NCBI GenBank assembly: GCA_937926355.1
Contig: CALAZP010000048.1
Location: 1 to 7,193 of the forward strand
Length of the DNA: 7,193 nucleotides
Origin: an uncultured Saprospirales bacterium
GTDB lineage: Bacteria; Bacteroidota; Bacteroidia; Chitinophagales; Saprospiraceae
Direction: 5' to 3'
Of this stretch, positions 1-7,157 are shown piece by piece; positions within the stretch are counted from its first letter, which is position 1; every line of letters begins with the position of its first letter. The notes beneath the pieces were generated by a model that saw only the letters and a list, made by a program, of their open reading frames with translations, did not search any database and had not been told where the DNA came from. A program made the translations under genes and the position numbers.

Positions 1-12
1 AAATAAGCGACC

Positions 13-90
13 GTGCGGGCAAAGGTATTAGAGATTTACTTTTTTGTCACCTTTTTACTTTTTTTTCAAAATGGAATGGGTGCTTTTGCT
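13..90 (+). other. Signal peptide (Sec) coding segment
   Basis: The first 26 residues have a short basic n-region (Arg2, Lys4), a hydrophobic aromatic-rich core (IYFFVTFLLFF, residues 8-18) and a polar stretch ending in Ala-Phe-Ala, which fits a signal peptidase I site before Thr27. This segment exists only if translation starts at the GTG at 13. Export through Sec followed by T9SS across the outer membrane would fit the C-terminal domain of the same protein. Confidence 0.75.
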
Positions 91-3000
91 ACTAACAGCA
101 CTATGGTATCTCCATACAGTTGTTTGAATAATATTTATGTCCCATTAAATGAAGCGTGTTTGGCTGTTATTTCCTCAGCAACTGTTACAAGACCTGCTAC
201 TTCAGGATTGTTGGTATATATTACGCAAGGAGAAGTCCCTTCAGCACTGACCGCTCAACAAGGAAATTTGACGGATACCATTCATGGAAGTGGAAACTGG
301 ATGTATGGATTGTATCAACCACAATTGGATGAAAAAGGATTATATCAACTCATCTGTTGGGGTCAAATTATTTCTGAGGATCTGGTAGATCCTTCTTTGG
401 TAGGTTGGTATGAGGCTGAAAAGCAACCTTTTCAACAATACAACACCTTTAACAAAAGAATATTTGGAACTTGGTCGGGACGTTTGGATCCCTCCTCCAA
501 TGAGTCTTCCCTGAATTTTGGTAATTGGAGTTGTTGGCAGGTAATTAATGATGCCCATCATGAATTAACTTTTCCCAATGATTCATCGAGACTTTACGAC
601 ACCGTAAGTTTTACTGCCACCTATAGCGGCCTACTTACTATAATCGCGAATCATACTGGAAATAGTGCTCCAGAGTGGGGATTCAAACCCATAATTGCTG
701 TTTACGGACCCAAAGGTTTTGATGCCAATCACCCATGTACAAATTTGAAATATATAAGTGGAAATTCTTTTCAACCCAATTTTTTAGGAGGATTGGGAAA
801 TTCAACTAATGGGACTGCTCCTTGGGGTTTAACTTCATTTCCGATTGGAGGTTTTCAGATAAATGTAGAGGCTGGGGAAAGATATACCTTCTTAGTTACC
901 TCCTTGTCTGAAATAAAGACCTCAAGAGATTTTTTGCTTTATTATTTGATGCAAGATGAAAGTGGTCACGATATTTTTCCATTTTCAAATAAGGAATTTT
1001 CAGATAGGCTGAAATGGGACAGCTCATTTATTTTCTTAGACCTAAAATCAACAGATATCAATGAGGTGTATCTAACTCATCAACGAAACATTAGAGAGGA
1101 TGAACAACCTGGCGATACCCGTTATAAGATTGATTCTAACTGGTTCCAAAAGGGGAATAAATGGCTAGGAAAAAGAATCAATCAAGACAGTGGATTTTTT
1201 TACTTAAGTACATGGTCACCCTCCCCTCATCTATTGGATAGTTTGTTGTATAACTATGCTTTTAGGCCTTTGGTAGAGGAAAATTGCCAGACTTGGGAGG
1301 TATCTATTTCGGATTCATTTTCTGCTGAAAAGGAGTGTGGTGAGACCATCATTGAAAGAACATTTGTCGTTAAAGATTTGGAAGCGAAGACGGATTTCGA
1401 TACCGCTATAGTGCAGCTCTTTTTTCGCCCATTAAATTTACAGGATATTCGACTACCTCCTTTTACGATCTATTTAGATTGCGAGGATATGGCTGCAAAT
1501 GAATTTTCTGCTCATCAGCAGCCAGGACCAGAGGTTACTGGTTTTCCATTTTTTTCTGGGCTTTCAGGCTTCCAATCCTTACAGGCGGGTACTTTTTCCC
1601 GAAGGGACATACCTATTGGGGCTTCTTATGAAGATCAAGCGATAGTGGTGGAGGATTTTCTACGGTATTCATTTAGGAGGGAATGGACCATTTATGATTG
1701 GTGCCAGCCAGGGGCTACCTTATGGTATCAGCAATTAATTTTTGTTGGAGATTGGACACCGCCCACTATGGATACTACTTCAATTACAGTGGTTTCAAGT
1801 CCAAGTCCGGATCGATGTACTGGAATTATACATATTCCAAAGGTGGATGCTACTGATAAATGTTCTCCAATTTCTCAAATTATAAAAGTTTCCGATGAGA
1901 ATGGTGAAGAGGTAGTGGTCGCAACATTTGATGGCAAGGCGGAGGAGAAAATTTGGAGGTCTGAAAATGGTTACTTTGATGTGCAATGGAATAATGGCGA
2001 ATTGGAGCTTGATGGAATACCCCGGGGGAACTATCAAATTCAATGGATAGTGCAAGATGAGCAGGAGAATGCCGACACCTTTCAACAGCAAATAGCAATC
2101 ATTGATGCCATTACGCCTACTTGTGTAGTAGAGGACTCCCTAATCGTCAGTTTCGATTATTCTGGGATGTTAATTGCTGCTAAAAATTTGGATAGGGGAA
2201 GTTGGGACAATTGTTACGATTTGGATTTTAAAATTTCGATGGATGGTGGGGAAGCCGACTCTGAAGATTGGAAGGATTATCTGGAGATTGGATGTGACCA
2301 AACGGCCTTTTCATTACCGATATATTTAAAGGTTACAGAAAAAAGACCTGAGGAGGAGGGAAAACCCTTGAGTTCAGTTTGCCGCACTTTCATTCAATTA
2401 AAGGATTCAAGTAGGCCGAGATGCAGGGATATAGAGGAATATATTGTGATGTGTGATGAGCGGTTAGCTCAAGGGGAGGAGAATTCAGACGAGTATTGGG
2501 ACATTTATTTTGGGGATTCTATCCAGCTTTCCCAAGTAATTTTAGCATCCAATTGTAGTTCCATTGAATTGATGGATAATTTGAATACTCAGGTTGATTT
2601 GGAAAGTTGTGGTTTTGGATCAGTAGTTAGAACCTATGCTGTAGTGAGAGATTTAGCTGAAAATTATTGGGCCGATACCTGCACCATGACGCTCAATATT
2701 GCGGCCAATCATTTTTATCAAGTTGATTTTCCCGCTGATCAATCTGGCAATTGTTCTACAGAAAACATGCTTAAGGAGTTACAAATTTCTGAATGGGGAT
2801 GCGATTTAATCACTTCCTCTGTACAAGAGGAGCGATTTGATGCAAGAGCGGAGGAGTGTTATCAGATTCACCGGAGTTTTTCTATCATAAATTGGTGTGA
2901 ATATGTTCCAGAATGTTCGATTCCATGGACTGTAGAGCGGAGAGATTGGAACGGAGATGGGACAAAAGGGGACGCCCTATCGGTTTTAGTTGCTTATGAG

Positions 3001-5076
3001 GAAGTCCCTTCGGGAAAAGCTGCGCTAATTGATTCCAGTCAATCGGTAATATGGATACTTAAAGGATCGTCGGGTAATGCGATAGATTCTTTTTCCATAA
3101 AAGAAATGAGTAAAATGAAAGGCTGTAAGGAGGATTCTTTATCTGATTTGGGATTAGGATTTTTTAGATACAAGCAAATCATAAGTGTTATTGATACAGT
3201 GCCTCCTGAAATATCACTAAATGGAGCATCTTTTGATGTATTTTCTTTTTCTAATGATGGTGAAAATGGGTGTGCTTCAACTGTTCAGATAAGTGGCACC
3301 CTTAAAGACCGATGCACCCGCAATGCAGACCAGCTGTTTATTCAAAAAATATTGATTCGGTCATTGGACACTGATTATTATTCGAGTGAAGTTGATTCGA
3401 AGTATTATTCCTTAAAAGATACTGTCTTTCATATCCAATTTGATTTACCCGTGGGACAATATGAATTATCTATATACGCGGCTGATGGCTGTGGAAATGT
3501 ACAATCTATTGCTACAGAGGTAAAAGTCACTGATGAAAAGGGGCCTGCTCCCATTTGTATAGATGGATTGGCGGTGGAATTGATGCCAGATCTTACCGGA
3601 GAGGGAGCTGTAGCAGAAGTTTTGGCAACCGATTTTCTCCTACAGACTCCTATTGAGGATTGCAGTGGTGATACCAAAGCTTATGAAATTGTTCATGTAA
3701 AGCCCCTAAGTATAGATCCATTATCTAGAGTGGGTTCCAGCAGTCTAGTCCTTTATTGTAAGGATATTGATTTTTCTGGGTTGCCACTTACTGTAGCGAT
3801 TATTGCAAAAGATAGTGCAGGAAATAAAGATTATTGTACCAGTCAATTGGTGTTACAAGATAATTTGGAGTTATGCGGTTATGGGATCATCAGTGGTCAA
3901 ATTAGGACTGGAAATGGACAAGCGGTATCGGATGTAACCATTTCTGTTAATGATTCCTTGGAGGTAACTCGAACACAATCTGATGGGAATTATACAGTAG
4001 GTCCAATGAGTCGGGGGGAGGATTATTTATTGCTTCCGCAAAAAAATGGAAAGGATTCGGAAGGCATCAGTACTTTGGACTTAATTATGGTATCGAGACA
4101 TCTTTTGGGTGAAAAGCTTTTGGAGAATCCCTATCAACTGATTGCAGCGGATGTTAATGGATCCAATTCTGTATCGACTTTAGATATTATTTGGATGAGG
4201 AAAATGATTTTGAAACAAATTGATGAGTTTCCTTTCGGAAAATCTTGGAGGTTTATTCCTGGCGATTGGGAATTTTCTGATATTCGTCGGCCATGGGAAA
4301 AGCCTTTCCCTGAAATTACTCAGGTGGTTAAACTAGAGGAGGAGCAATGGAATCAAGATTTTGTGGCTATTAAGGTAGGGGATGTTAATTTTTCATATTT
4401 AACTGCTATTGAGGCAAGGGATAATACCTCCTTAATCATTACCTACCAGGAGGTCGCCTTAAAGAAAGGGAATCGTTACGAAATTACATTTTATGGAAAT
4501 AGGGAAGAGGTAACTGGTTTTCAATTTGAATTGGCCTATATTGGATTACAAATTGAAGATTTGGTGGAAGGAAAAGTCAGAGCAGAGCATATTAATCGTT
4601 CCTTAGGTGATGAAAATAAAATACTGATCAGTTGGGATGGTTCCGGTGCAAGTGGTTGCTTATTCACTTTAGTGGTCATTGCGAAAGAGGATGGATTATT
4701 GAGTGGTAAGATAAAAGTAGGCAGTGAATGGATGAATCCCGAAGGTTATGCGGATGGTGAGGTGATGATTCCGATTGAATTGAGGCCTAGCATGGGGGAA
4801 ACTCCAGAGCTATTATTAGATGGGGTTAAGTTAAGGTCTAATCCTATTCAAAATTTTGCCGTTTTTGATTTCACTCTTTTAGAAAGTCAGCCAGTAAATC
4901 TTATTATTTATAGCAATGAGGGAAAGGTAGTTTATCATGAGCAAAGGATTTTGGGTGAAGGAGAAAGTACTTGGACGGTAGCCATGGGGTCTCCATATAT
5001 GCATGGTTTGCACTTTTTTAGAATAGAATTTAATCAAGCTTGGTATAGCGGGAGAATGATTAGATTAAATCATTAA
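13..5076 (+). CDS. Giant secreted multidomain protein with dockerin-like repeats and T9SS C-terminal sorting domain
   Basis: 1687 residues; the function is unknown, but it is clearly an exported surface or extracellular protein. Residues 1-26 form a signal peptide: basic Arg2/Lys4, a hydrophobic core at about 8-18, and a likely cleavage after Ala-Phe-Ala (24-26). Residues about 30-415 look beta-rich, with a possible CUB- or PPC-like sandwich near 197-315. Residues about 425-1288 are a cysteine-rich series of Ig/HYR-like units with recurring 'D-x-x-x-N' strands followed by Cys. About 1290-1340 resembles a carboxypeptidase-regulatory-like beta domain (ISGQI...VSDVTISVND). About 1345-1456 is dockerin-like, about 1477-1590 cohesin-like, and about 1600-1687 a T9SS type A-like domain. 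The GTG start is preferred because an in-frame TAA lies at 4-6 and the next Met (residue 22) would destroy the signal peptide. There is no enzymatic motif, so adhesion, matrix or a structural role is inference. The architecture is typical of large Saprospiraceae surface proteins as I remember them. Confidence 0.88.
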   Translation: MRAKVLEIYFFVTFLLFFQNGMGAFATNSTMVSPYSCLNNIYVPLNEACLAVISSATVTRPATSGLLVYITQGEVPSALTAQQGNLTDTIHGSGNWMYGLYQPQLDEKGLYQLICWGQIISEDLVDPSLVGWYEAEKQPFQQYNTFNKRIFGTWSGRLDPSSNESSLNFGNWSCWQVINDAHHELTFPNDSSRLYDTVSFTATYSGLLTIIANHTGNSAPEWGFKPIIAVYGPKGFDANHPCTNLKYISGNSFQPNFLGGLGNSTNGTAPWGLTSFPIGGFQINVEAGERYTFLVTSLSEIKTSRDFLLYYLMQDESGHDIFPFSNKEFSDRLKWDSSFIFLDLKSTDINEVYLTHQRNIREDEQPGDTRYKIDSNWFQKGNKWLGKRINQDSGFFYLSTWSPSPHLLDSLLYNYAFRPLVEENCQTWEVSISDSFSAEKECGETIIERTFVVKDLEAKTDFDTAIVQLFFRPLNLQDIRLPPFTIYLDCEDMAANEFSAHQQPGPEVTGFPFFSGLSGFQSLQAGTFSRRDIPIGASYEDQAIVVEDFLRYSFRREWTIYDWCQPGATLWYQQLIFVGDWTPPTMDTTSITVVSSPSPDRCTGIIHIPKVDATDKCSPISQIIKVSDENGEEVVVATFDGKAEEKIWRSENGYFDVQWNNGELELDGIPRGNYQIQWIVQDEQENADTFQQQIAIIDAITPTCVVEDSLIVSFDYSGMLIAAKNLDRGSWDNCYDLDFKISMDGGEADSEDWKDYLEIGCDQTAFSLPIYLKVTEKRPEEEGKPLSSVCRTFIQLKDSSRPRCRDIEEYIVMCDERLAQGEENSDEYWDIYFGDSIQLSQVILASNCSSIELMDNLNTQVDLESCGFGSVVRTYAVVRDLAENYWADTCTMTLNIAANHFYQVDFPADQSGNCSTENMLKELQISEWGCDLITSSVQEERFDARAEECYQIHRSFSIINWCEYVPECSIPWTVERRDWNGDGTKGDALSVLVAYEEVPSGKAALIDSSQSVIWILKGSSGNAIDSFSIKEMSKMKGCKEDSLSDLGLGFFRYKQIISVIDTVPPEISLNGASFDVFSFSNDGENGCASTVQISGTLKDRCTRNADQLFIQKILIRSLDTDYYSSEVDSKYYSLKDTVFHIQFDLPVGQYELSIYAADGCGNVQSIATEVKVTDEKGPAPICIDGLAVELMPDLTGEGAVAEVLATDFLLQTPIEDCSGDTKAYEIVHVKPLSIDPLSRVGSSSLVLYCKDIDFSGLPLTVAIIAKDSAGNKDYCTSQLVLQDNLELCGYGIISGQIRTGNGQAVSDVTISVNDSLEVTRTQSDGNYTVGPMSRGEDYLLLPQKNGKDSEGISTLDLIMVSRHLLGEKLLENPYQLIAADVNGSNSVSTLDIIWMRKMILKQIDEFPFGKSWRFIPGDWEFSDIRRPWEKPFPEITQVVKLEEEQWNQDFVAIKVGDVNFSYLTAIEARDNTSLIITYQEVALKKGNRYEITFYGNREEVTGFQFELAYIGLQIEDLVEGKVRAEHINRSLGDENKILISWDGSGASGCLFTLVVIAKEDGLLSGKIKVGSEWMNPEGYADGEVMIPIELRPSMGETPELLLDGVKLRSNPIQNFAVFDFTLLESQPVNLIIYSNEGKVVYHEQRILGEGESTWTVAMGSPYMHGLHFFRIEFNQAWYSGRMIRLNH
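1336..1704 (+). repeat. Internal protein repeat, copy 1 (CG...RTF ... R-x-W-x-I-x-D-W-C)
   Basis: Residues 442-564 of the giant protein begin with Cys442-Gly443, then Arg449-Thr-Phe and Asp455-Leu, and end in R556-E-W-T-I-Y-D-W-C564. The same signposts recur in the same order about 400 residues later (copy 2, residues 866-962). The match is at motif level and the intervening sequence is diverged, so this is an ancient domain duplication, not a recent DNA repeat. Both motifs centre on cysteines and aromatic residues, as expected for the disulfide-stabilised edges of beta-sandwich domains. Confidence 0.6.
2608..2898 (+). repeat. Internal protein repeat, copy 2 (CG...RTY ... R-x-F-x-I-x-N-W-C)
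   Basis: Residues 866-962 carry Cys866-Gly867, Arg873-Thr-Tyr and Asp880-Leu, then R954-S-F-S-I-I-N-W-C962. The Arg-to-Cys spacing in the closing motif is eight residues, identical to copy 1, and the opening Cys-to-Arg spacing is seven in both. The module is about 26 residues shorter overall than copy 1. Copy 2 is followed closely by an acidic DWNGDG loop, which copy 1 lacks. Confidence 0.6.
4045..4242 (+). other. Dockerin-like double repeat in the giant protein
   Basis: Residues about 1345-1410 hold two copies of an S-T-L-D-(L/I)-I segment followed by a helix: 'ISTLDLIMVSRHLLG' (1352-1366) and 'VSTLDIIWMRKMIL' (1387-1400). The second is preceded by a calcium-type loop with Asp1380, Asn1382, Ser1384 and Asp1391 at loop positions 1, 3, 5 and 12. 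In the first loop position 12 is Asp1356, but positions 1, 3 and 5 are Asn1345, Lys1347 and Ser1349, so calcium binding there is doubtful. The trailing 'SWRF' (1411-1414) and 'VAIKVGDVN' (1451-1459) are hallmarks I recall from Saprospiraceae proteins with this module. In clostridia dockerins bind cohesins; the partner here is unknown. Confidence 0.75.
4441..4782 (+). other. Cohesin-like beta-sandwich segment (tentative)
   Basis: Residues about 1477-1590 have the strand pattern expected of a cohesin-type fold: 'RYEITFYGN' (1487-1495), then 'VTGFQFELAY' (1500-1509), a Leu/Val-rich middle and 'GCLFTLVVIAKEDG' around 1563-1576. The phrase 'G-F-Q-F-x-L' after a polar loop is common in cohesin and related modules that follow dockerin-like repeats in Bacteroidota. 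The match is a pattern judgement; another Ig-like beta-sandwich would look similar. Confidence 0.45.
4810..5076 (+). other. T9SS type A-like C-terminal sorting domain
   Basis: The last 88 residues or so show the features of the Por-secretion-system sorting domain: an early 'SNPIQNFAVFDF' (Asn1610-Pro1611), an internal 'VNLIIYSNEGKVVYHEQ' strand pair (1628-1644), a glycine-rich turn, then 'GLHFFRIEF' and a final 'SGRMIRLN'. In characterised Bacteroidota proteins this domain directs translocation across the outer membrane by T9SS and is usually removed on export, leaving cargo soluble or anchored to the surface. It therefore predicts that the organism encodes a T9SS, which is not visible in this window. 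Confidence 0.8.
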
Positions 5077-5081
5077 CTTTG
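5074..5081 (+). promoter_or_regulatory. Bacteroidota -7 promoter box TAACTTTG upstream of ispB
   Basis: TAACTTTG matches the TAnnTTTG element recognised by the Bacteroidota primary sigma factor. Its first three bases are the stop codon of the giant gene. A start of transcription a few bases downstream would fall near 5087-5090 and give a leader of about 25 bases before the ATG at 5114. No TTTG element is visible about 19-21 bases upstream, so the -33 half is weak or absent. It would drive ispB and prs. Confidence 0.6.
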
Positions 5082-5113
5082 CGCCTCAATGAAAACTAGA
5101 TAATATCCAAATC

Positions 5114-6088
5114 ATGACACTTACCCTGGATGCAATAAAGGCACCGGTAATTCAAGAGTTAGAGGCTTTTGAGCAGCATTTCAGGGAAGCTATGCGCAGT
5201 AAGGTCCCCTTATTAGATAAAATCACTTTTTACATTGTCAGGAGGAAGGGTAAGCAAGTGCGTCCCGTCTTCGTGTTTTTAGCTGCTGGTTTGATTGGCA
5301 AGGTTCAAGAAGGTACTCATAGGGCGGCCTCTTTAATTGAATTATTGCACACTGCTACTTTGGTGCATGATGATGTGGTGGACGACTCCTTGATTAGGAG
5401 AGGTTTCTTTTCTATCAATGCACTTTGGAAGAACAAAATTGCAGTATTGGTAGGAGATTATTTATTGTCTCAAGGTTTGTTGTTGGCTTTAAAAAATAAA
5501 GAGTATCGGTTATTAGAAATAGTTTCTGAGGCGGTTAAATCGATGAGTGAGGGAGAATTACTACAGATTGAAAAAGCCCGAAAATTAGACATTGAAGAGG
5601 AGGTGTATTATGAAATCATAAGACAAAAGACAGCGTCTTTAATCGGCAGTGCTTGCAGTGCTGGAGCAGCATCAGCTGGAGCTACTGACGAGGAGATTGA
5701 AAAAATGCGGGTCTTCGGAGAAAAAATTGGCATTGCATTTCAAATCAGGGATGATTTATTTGATTTTGGATCGGAGGATGTAGGTAAACCATTGGGTATA
5801 GACATAAAAGAAAAGAAAATGACTTTACCTTTAATTTATGCGTTAAACCAATCGAGTGAAGGAGAGAAAAGAAGAATCATTCAGATTATCAAGAAAAAAA
5901 GCAAAGACACTAATAAGGTAAAGGAGGTCATTGACTTTGTTTTAAATAGTGGTGGAATGGAGTATGCGAAAACTTCTATGCATCGATACAGAGATGAAGC
6001 CATAAAAATATTAAGGAGTTTTAAGCCCTCGACATATAGAGACTCTTTAGAAAATCTGGTATTTTTTGTAACTAATCGTAAAAAATAA
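5114..6088 (+). CDS. ispB: Trans-polyprenyl diphosphate synthase (octaprenyl/heptaprenyl type)
   Basis: 324 residues, the usual length for this all-helical family. It elongates an allylic diphosphate with isopentenyl diphosphate to a long all-trans chain, in the cytosol, probably for the menaquinone side chain. Visible landmarks are Gly46-Lys47-x-x-Arg50-Pro (substrate diphosphate binding), His79 in 'LLHTATLVHDD', the first Asp-rich motif D86-D-V-V-D90 followed by Arg-Arg, and the second Asp-rich motif D213-D-L-F-D217 followed by the conserved Asp230/Lys234-Lys235/Thr237 stretch before 'LPLIYAL'. The residue five before the first Asp is Ala81, small as in long-chain synthases such as E. coli IspB and unlike the bulky residue of short-chain enzymes. 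The exact chain length cannot be read from the sequence; C35 would fit the MK-7 common in Saprospiria. The ATG at 5114 lacks a Shine-Dalgarno sequence, as is normal for this phylum. prs begins 11 bases after its stop. Confidence 0.93.
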   Translation: MTLTLDAIKAPVIQELEAFEQHFREAMRSKVPLLDKITFYIVRRKGKQVRPVFVFLAAGLIGKVQEGTHRAASLIELLHTATLVHDDVVDDSLIRRGFFSINALWKNKIAVLVGDYLLSQGLLLALKNKEYRLLEIVSEAVKSMSEGELLQIEKARKLDIEEEVYYEIIRQKTASLIGSACSAGAASAGATDEEIEKMRVFGEKIGIAFQIRDDLFDFGSEDVGKPLGIDIKEKKMTLPLIYALNQSSEGEKRRIIQIIKKKSKDTNKVKEVIDFVLNSGGMEYAKTSMHRYRDEAIKILRSFKPSTYRDSLENLVFFVTNRKK

Positions 6089-6099
6089 GTTGTTCATTG

Positions 6100-7086
6100 A
6101 TGAAAAAGGAAGGAGCTAAAAATAAATCCAGTACTATCAATCAAGAGGTTAAAGTCCATTTGTTCAGCGGTACGAATTCTCATTACTTAGGAGAAGAAAT
6201 TGCTGAAAACTACGGGAAGGAGTTAGGAACTCTAAATATTAAGAGATTCAGTGACGGAGAAATTCATCCTGAGATCCAAGAATCAATTCGTGGTTCGTAT
6301 GTTTTTTTTATCCAATCTACATTTGCTCCAGCAGAAAATTTGATGGAACTTTTGCTTTTGTTAGATGCGGCTAAAAGAGCTTCGGCAGCCTATATTTGTG
6401 CTATCATTCCTTATTTTGGATATGCTCGACAAGATCGAAAAGACAAGCCAAGAGTTCCAATAAGTGCTAAATTGATGGCCAATTTACTTCAAGCTGCTGG
6501 TGCCACTCGGGTCATGACTATGGATTTACACGCTGATCAGATTCAAGGATTTTTTGACATACCTGTTGACCACCTAAAGGCTGAGTATCTTTACTTCAAA
6601 CATTTACGAGGACGGTATGGTGAAAATATTTCCAATATGGTTTTTGCAGCTCCTGATGTTGGTGGAGTGAAAAGAGCCCGGATTTATGCCAAAGAATTTA
6701 AAAGCAGACTGGTCATCTGTGACAAACATAGAGAAAGGGCCAATCAAGTGGCGGGGATGACGGTTATCGGGGATGTAAAGGGAGCAGATGTGATTTTGGT
6801 AGATGATTTAGTAGATACAGCGGGAACATTATGCACTGCAGCCGATGTTTTGATTCAAAATGGCGCTAAAAGTGTCAGAGCAATTTGTACCCATCCTATA
6901 TTGTCTGGTAAAGCTTATGAAAATATTGAAAATTCTAAATTGGAAGAGTTACTGATTTGCGATACCATTCCTTTAAAGCGAAGTTCTCCTAAAATTGAGG
7001 TGATTCACACTGCTGAATTATTTGCCAAAGCTATTATGCATACCCATGATAATCTTTCTATTTCACAACTTTTCGTAAGCGAATAA
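6100..7086 (+). CDS. prs: Ribose-phosphate pyrophosphokinase (PRPP synthetase)
   Basis: Makes PRPP from ribose 5-phosphate and ATP, feeding purine, pyrimidine, NAD, His and Trp synthesis in the cytosol. With the ATG at 6100 the protein has 328 residues. Visible signatures in order: 'FSGTNSHYLGEEIA' near the N terminus, 'FSDGEIHPEIQESIRG', the ATP-contacting R110-Q-D-R-K114, the family signature D142-L-H-A-D-Q-I-Q-G-F-F152 with metal-binding His144, 'APDVGGVKRA', the flexible-loop catalytic pair Lys209 and Arg211 (D-K-H-R), and the PRPP loop V-D235-D-L-V-D-T-A-G-T243. All key residues appear intact, so it should be an active class I enzyme. The ATG at 6100 is preferred over the TTG codon directly before it (6097). 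About 16 residues precede the conserved 'VKVHLFSGTN' start, slightly longer than usual. It is probably co-transcribed with ispB. Confidence 0.95.
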   Translation: MKKEGAKNKSSTINQEVKVHLFSGTNSHYLGEEIAENYGKELGTLNIKRFSDGEIHPEIQESIRGSYVFFIQSTFAPAENLMELLLLLDAAKRASAAYICAIIPYFGYARQDRKDKPRVPISAKLMANLLQAAGATRVMTMDLHADQIQGFFDIPVDHLKAEYLYFKHLRGRYGENISNMVFAAPDVGGVKRARIYAKEFKSRLVICDKHRERANQVAGMTVIGDVKGADVILVDDLVDTAGTLCTAADVLIQNGAKSVRAICTHPILSGKAYENIENSKLEELLICDTIPLKRSSPKIEVIHTAELFAKAIMHTHDNLSISQLFVSE

Positions 7087-7097
7087 GAAAAACATAG

Positions 7098-7124
7098 TTT
7101 GGAAATAAAATTTAATTATCTTTG
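7098..7124 (+). promoter_or_regulatory. Bacteroidota-type promoter upstream of rplY
   Basis: TATCTTTG at 7117-7124 matches the -7 consensus TAnnTTTG, and TTTG at 7098-7101 could be the -33 element. The 15-base spacing between them is shorter than the roughly 19-21 bases usual in Bacteroides, so only the -7 half is convincing. A transcript starting near 7130 would carry an A-rich leader of about 28 bases before the ATG at 7158. This suggests that L25 is expressed at least partly independently of prs. No hairpin terminator separates prs from this site. Confidence 0.6.
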
Positions 7125-7157
7125 CAAACCGAAAAAATAAATTAAAAGAGAACCGTC

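Noticed and set aside
1..12. A TAA at 4-6 that could be the stop codon of an upstream gene.
   Set aside because: Only three bases precede it, so no reading frame can be assessed; it is used only to limit the start of the giant gene.
340..561. Minus-strand open frame of 73 codons.
   Set aside because: Antisense shadow of the signal-bearing N-terminal part of the giant gene, with no supporting promoter or motif.
1795..2098. Two overlapping minus-strand open frames of 98 and 72 codons inside the giant gene.
   Set aside because: They lie antisense to a clearly coding frame, overlap each other, and show no recognisable protein features.
3429..3677. Minus-strand open frame of 82 codons.
   Set aside because: Antisense to the HYR-like region; composition and position are explained by the sense gene.
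5089..5103. A four-codon reading frame (M-K-T-R-stop) just before ispB, a possible leader peptide.
   Set aside because: Too short to distinguish from chance, lies at the expected transcription start, and there is no hairpin or codon bias suggesting attenuation.
5114..7086. Idea that ispB and prs form a dedicated pathway for polyprenyl-phosphoribose, since both substrates would be made here.
   Set aside because: No UbiA-type phosphoribosyltransferase or epimerase is present, and both genes are housekeeping genes with sufficient ordinary roles; adjacency alone does not support it.
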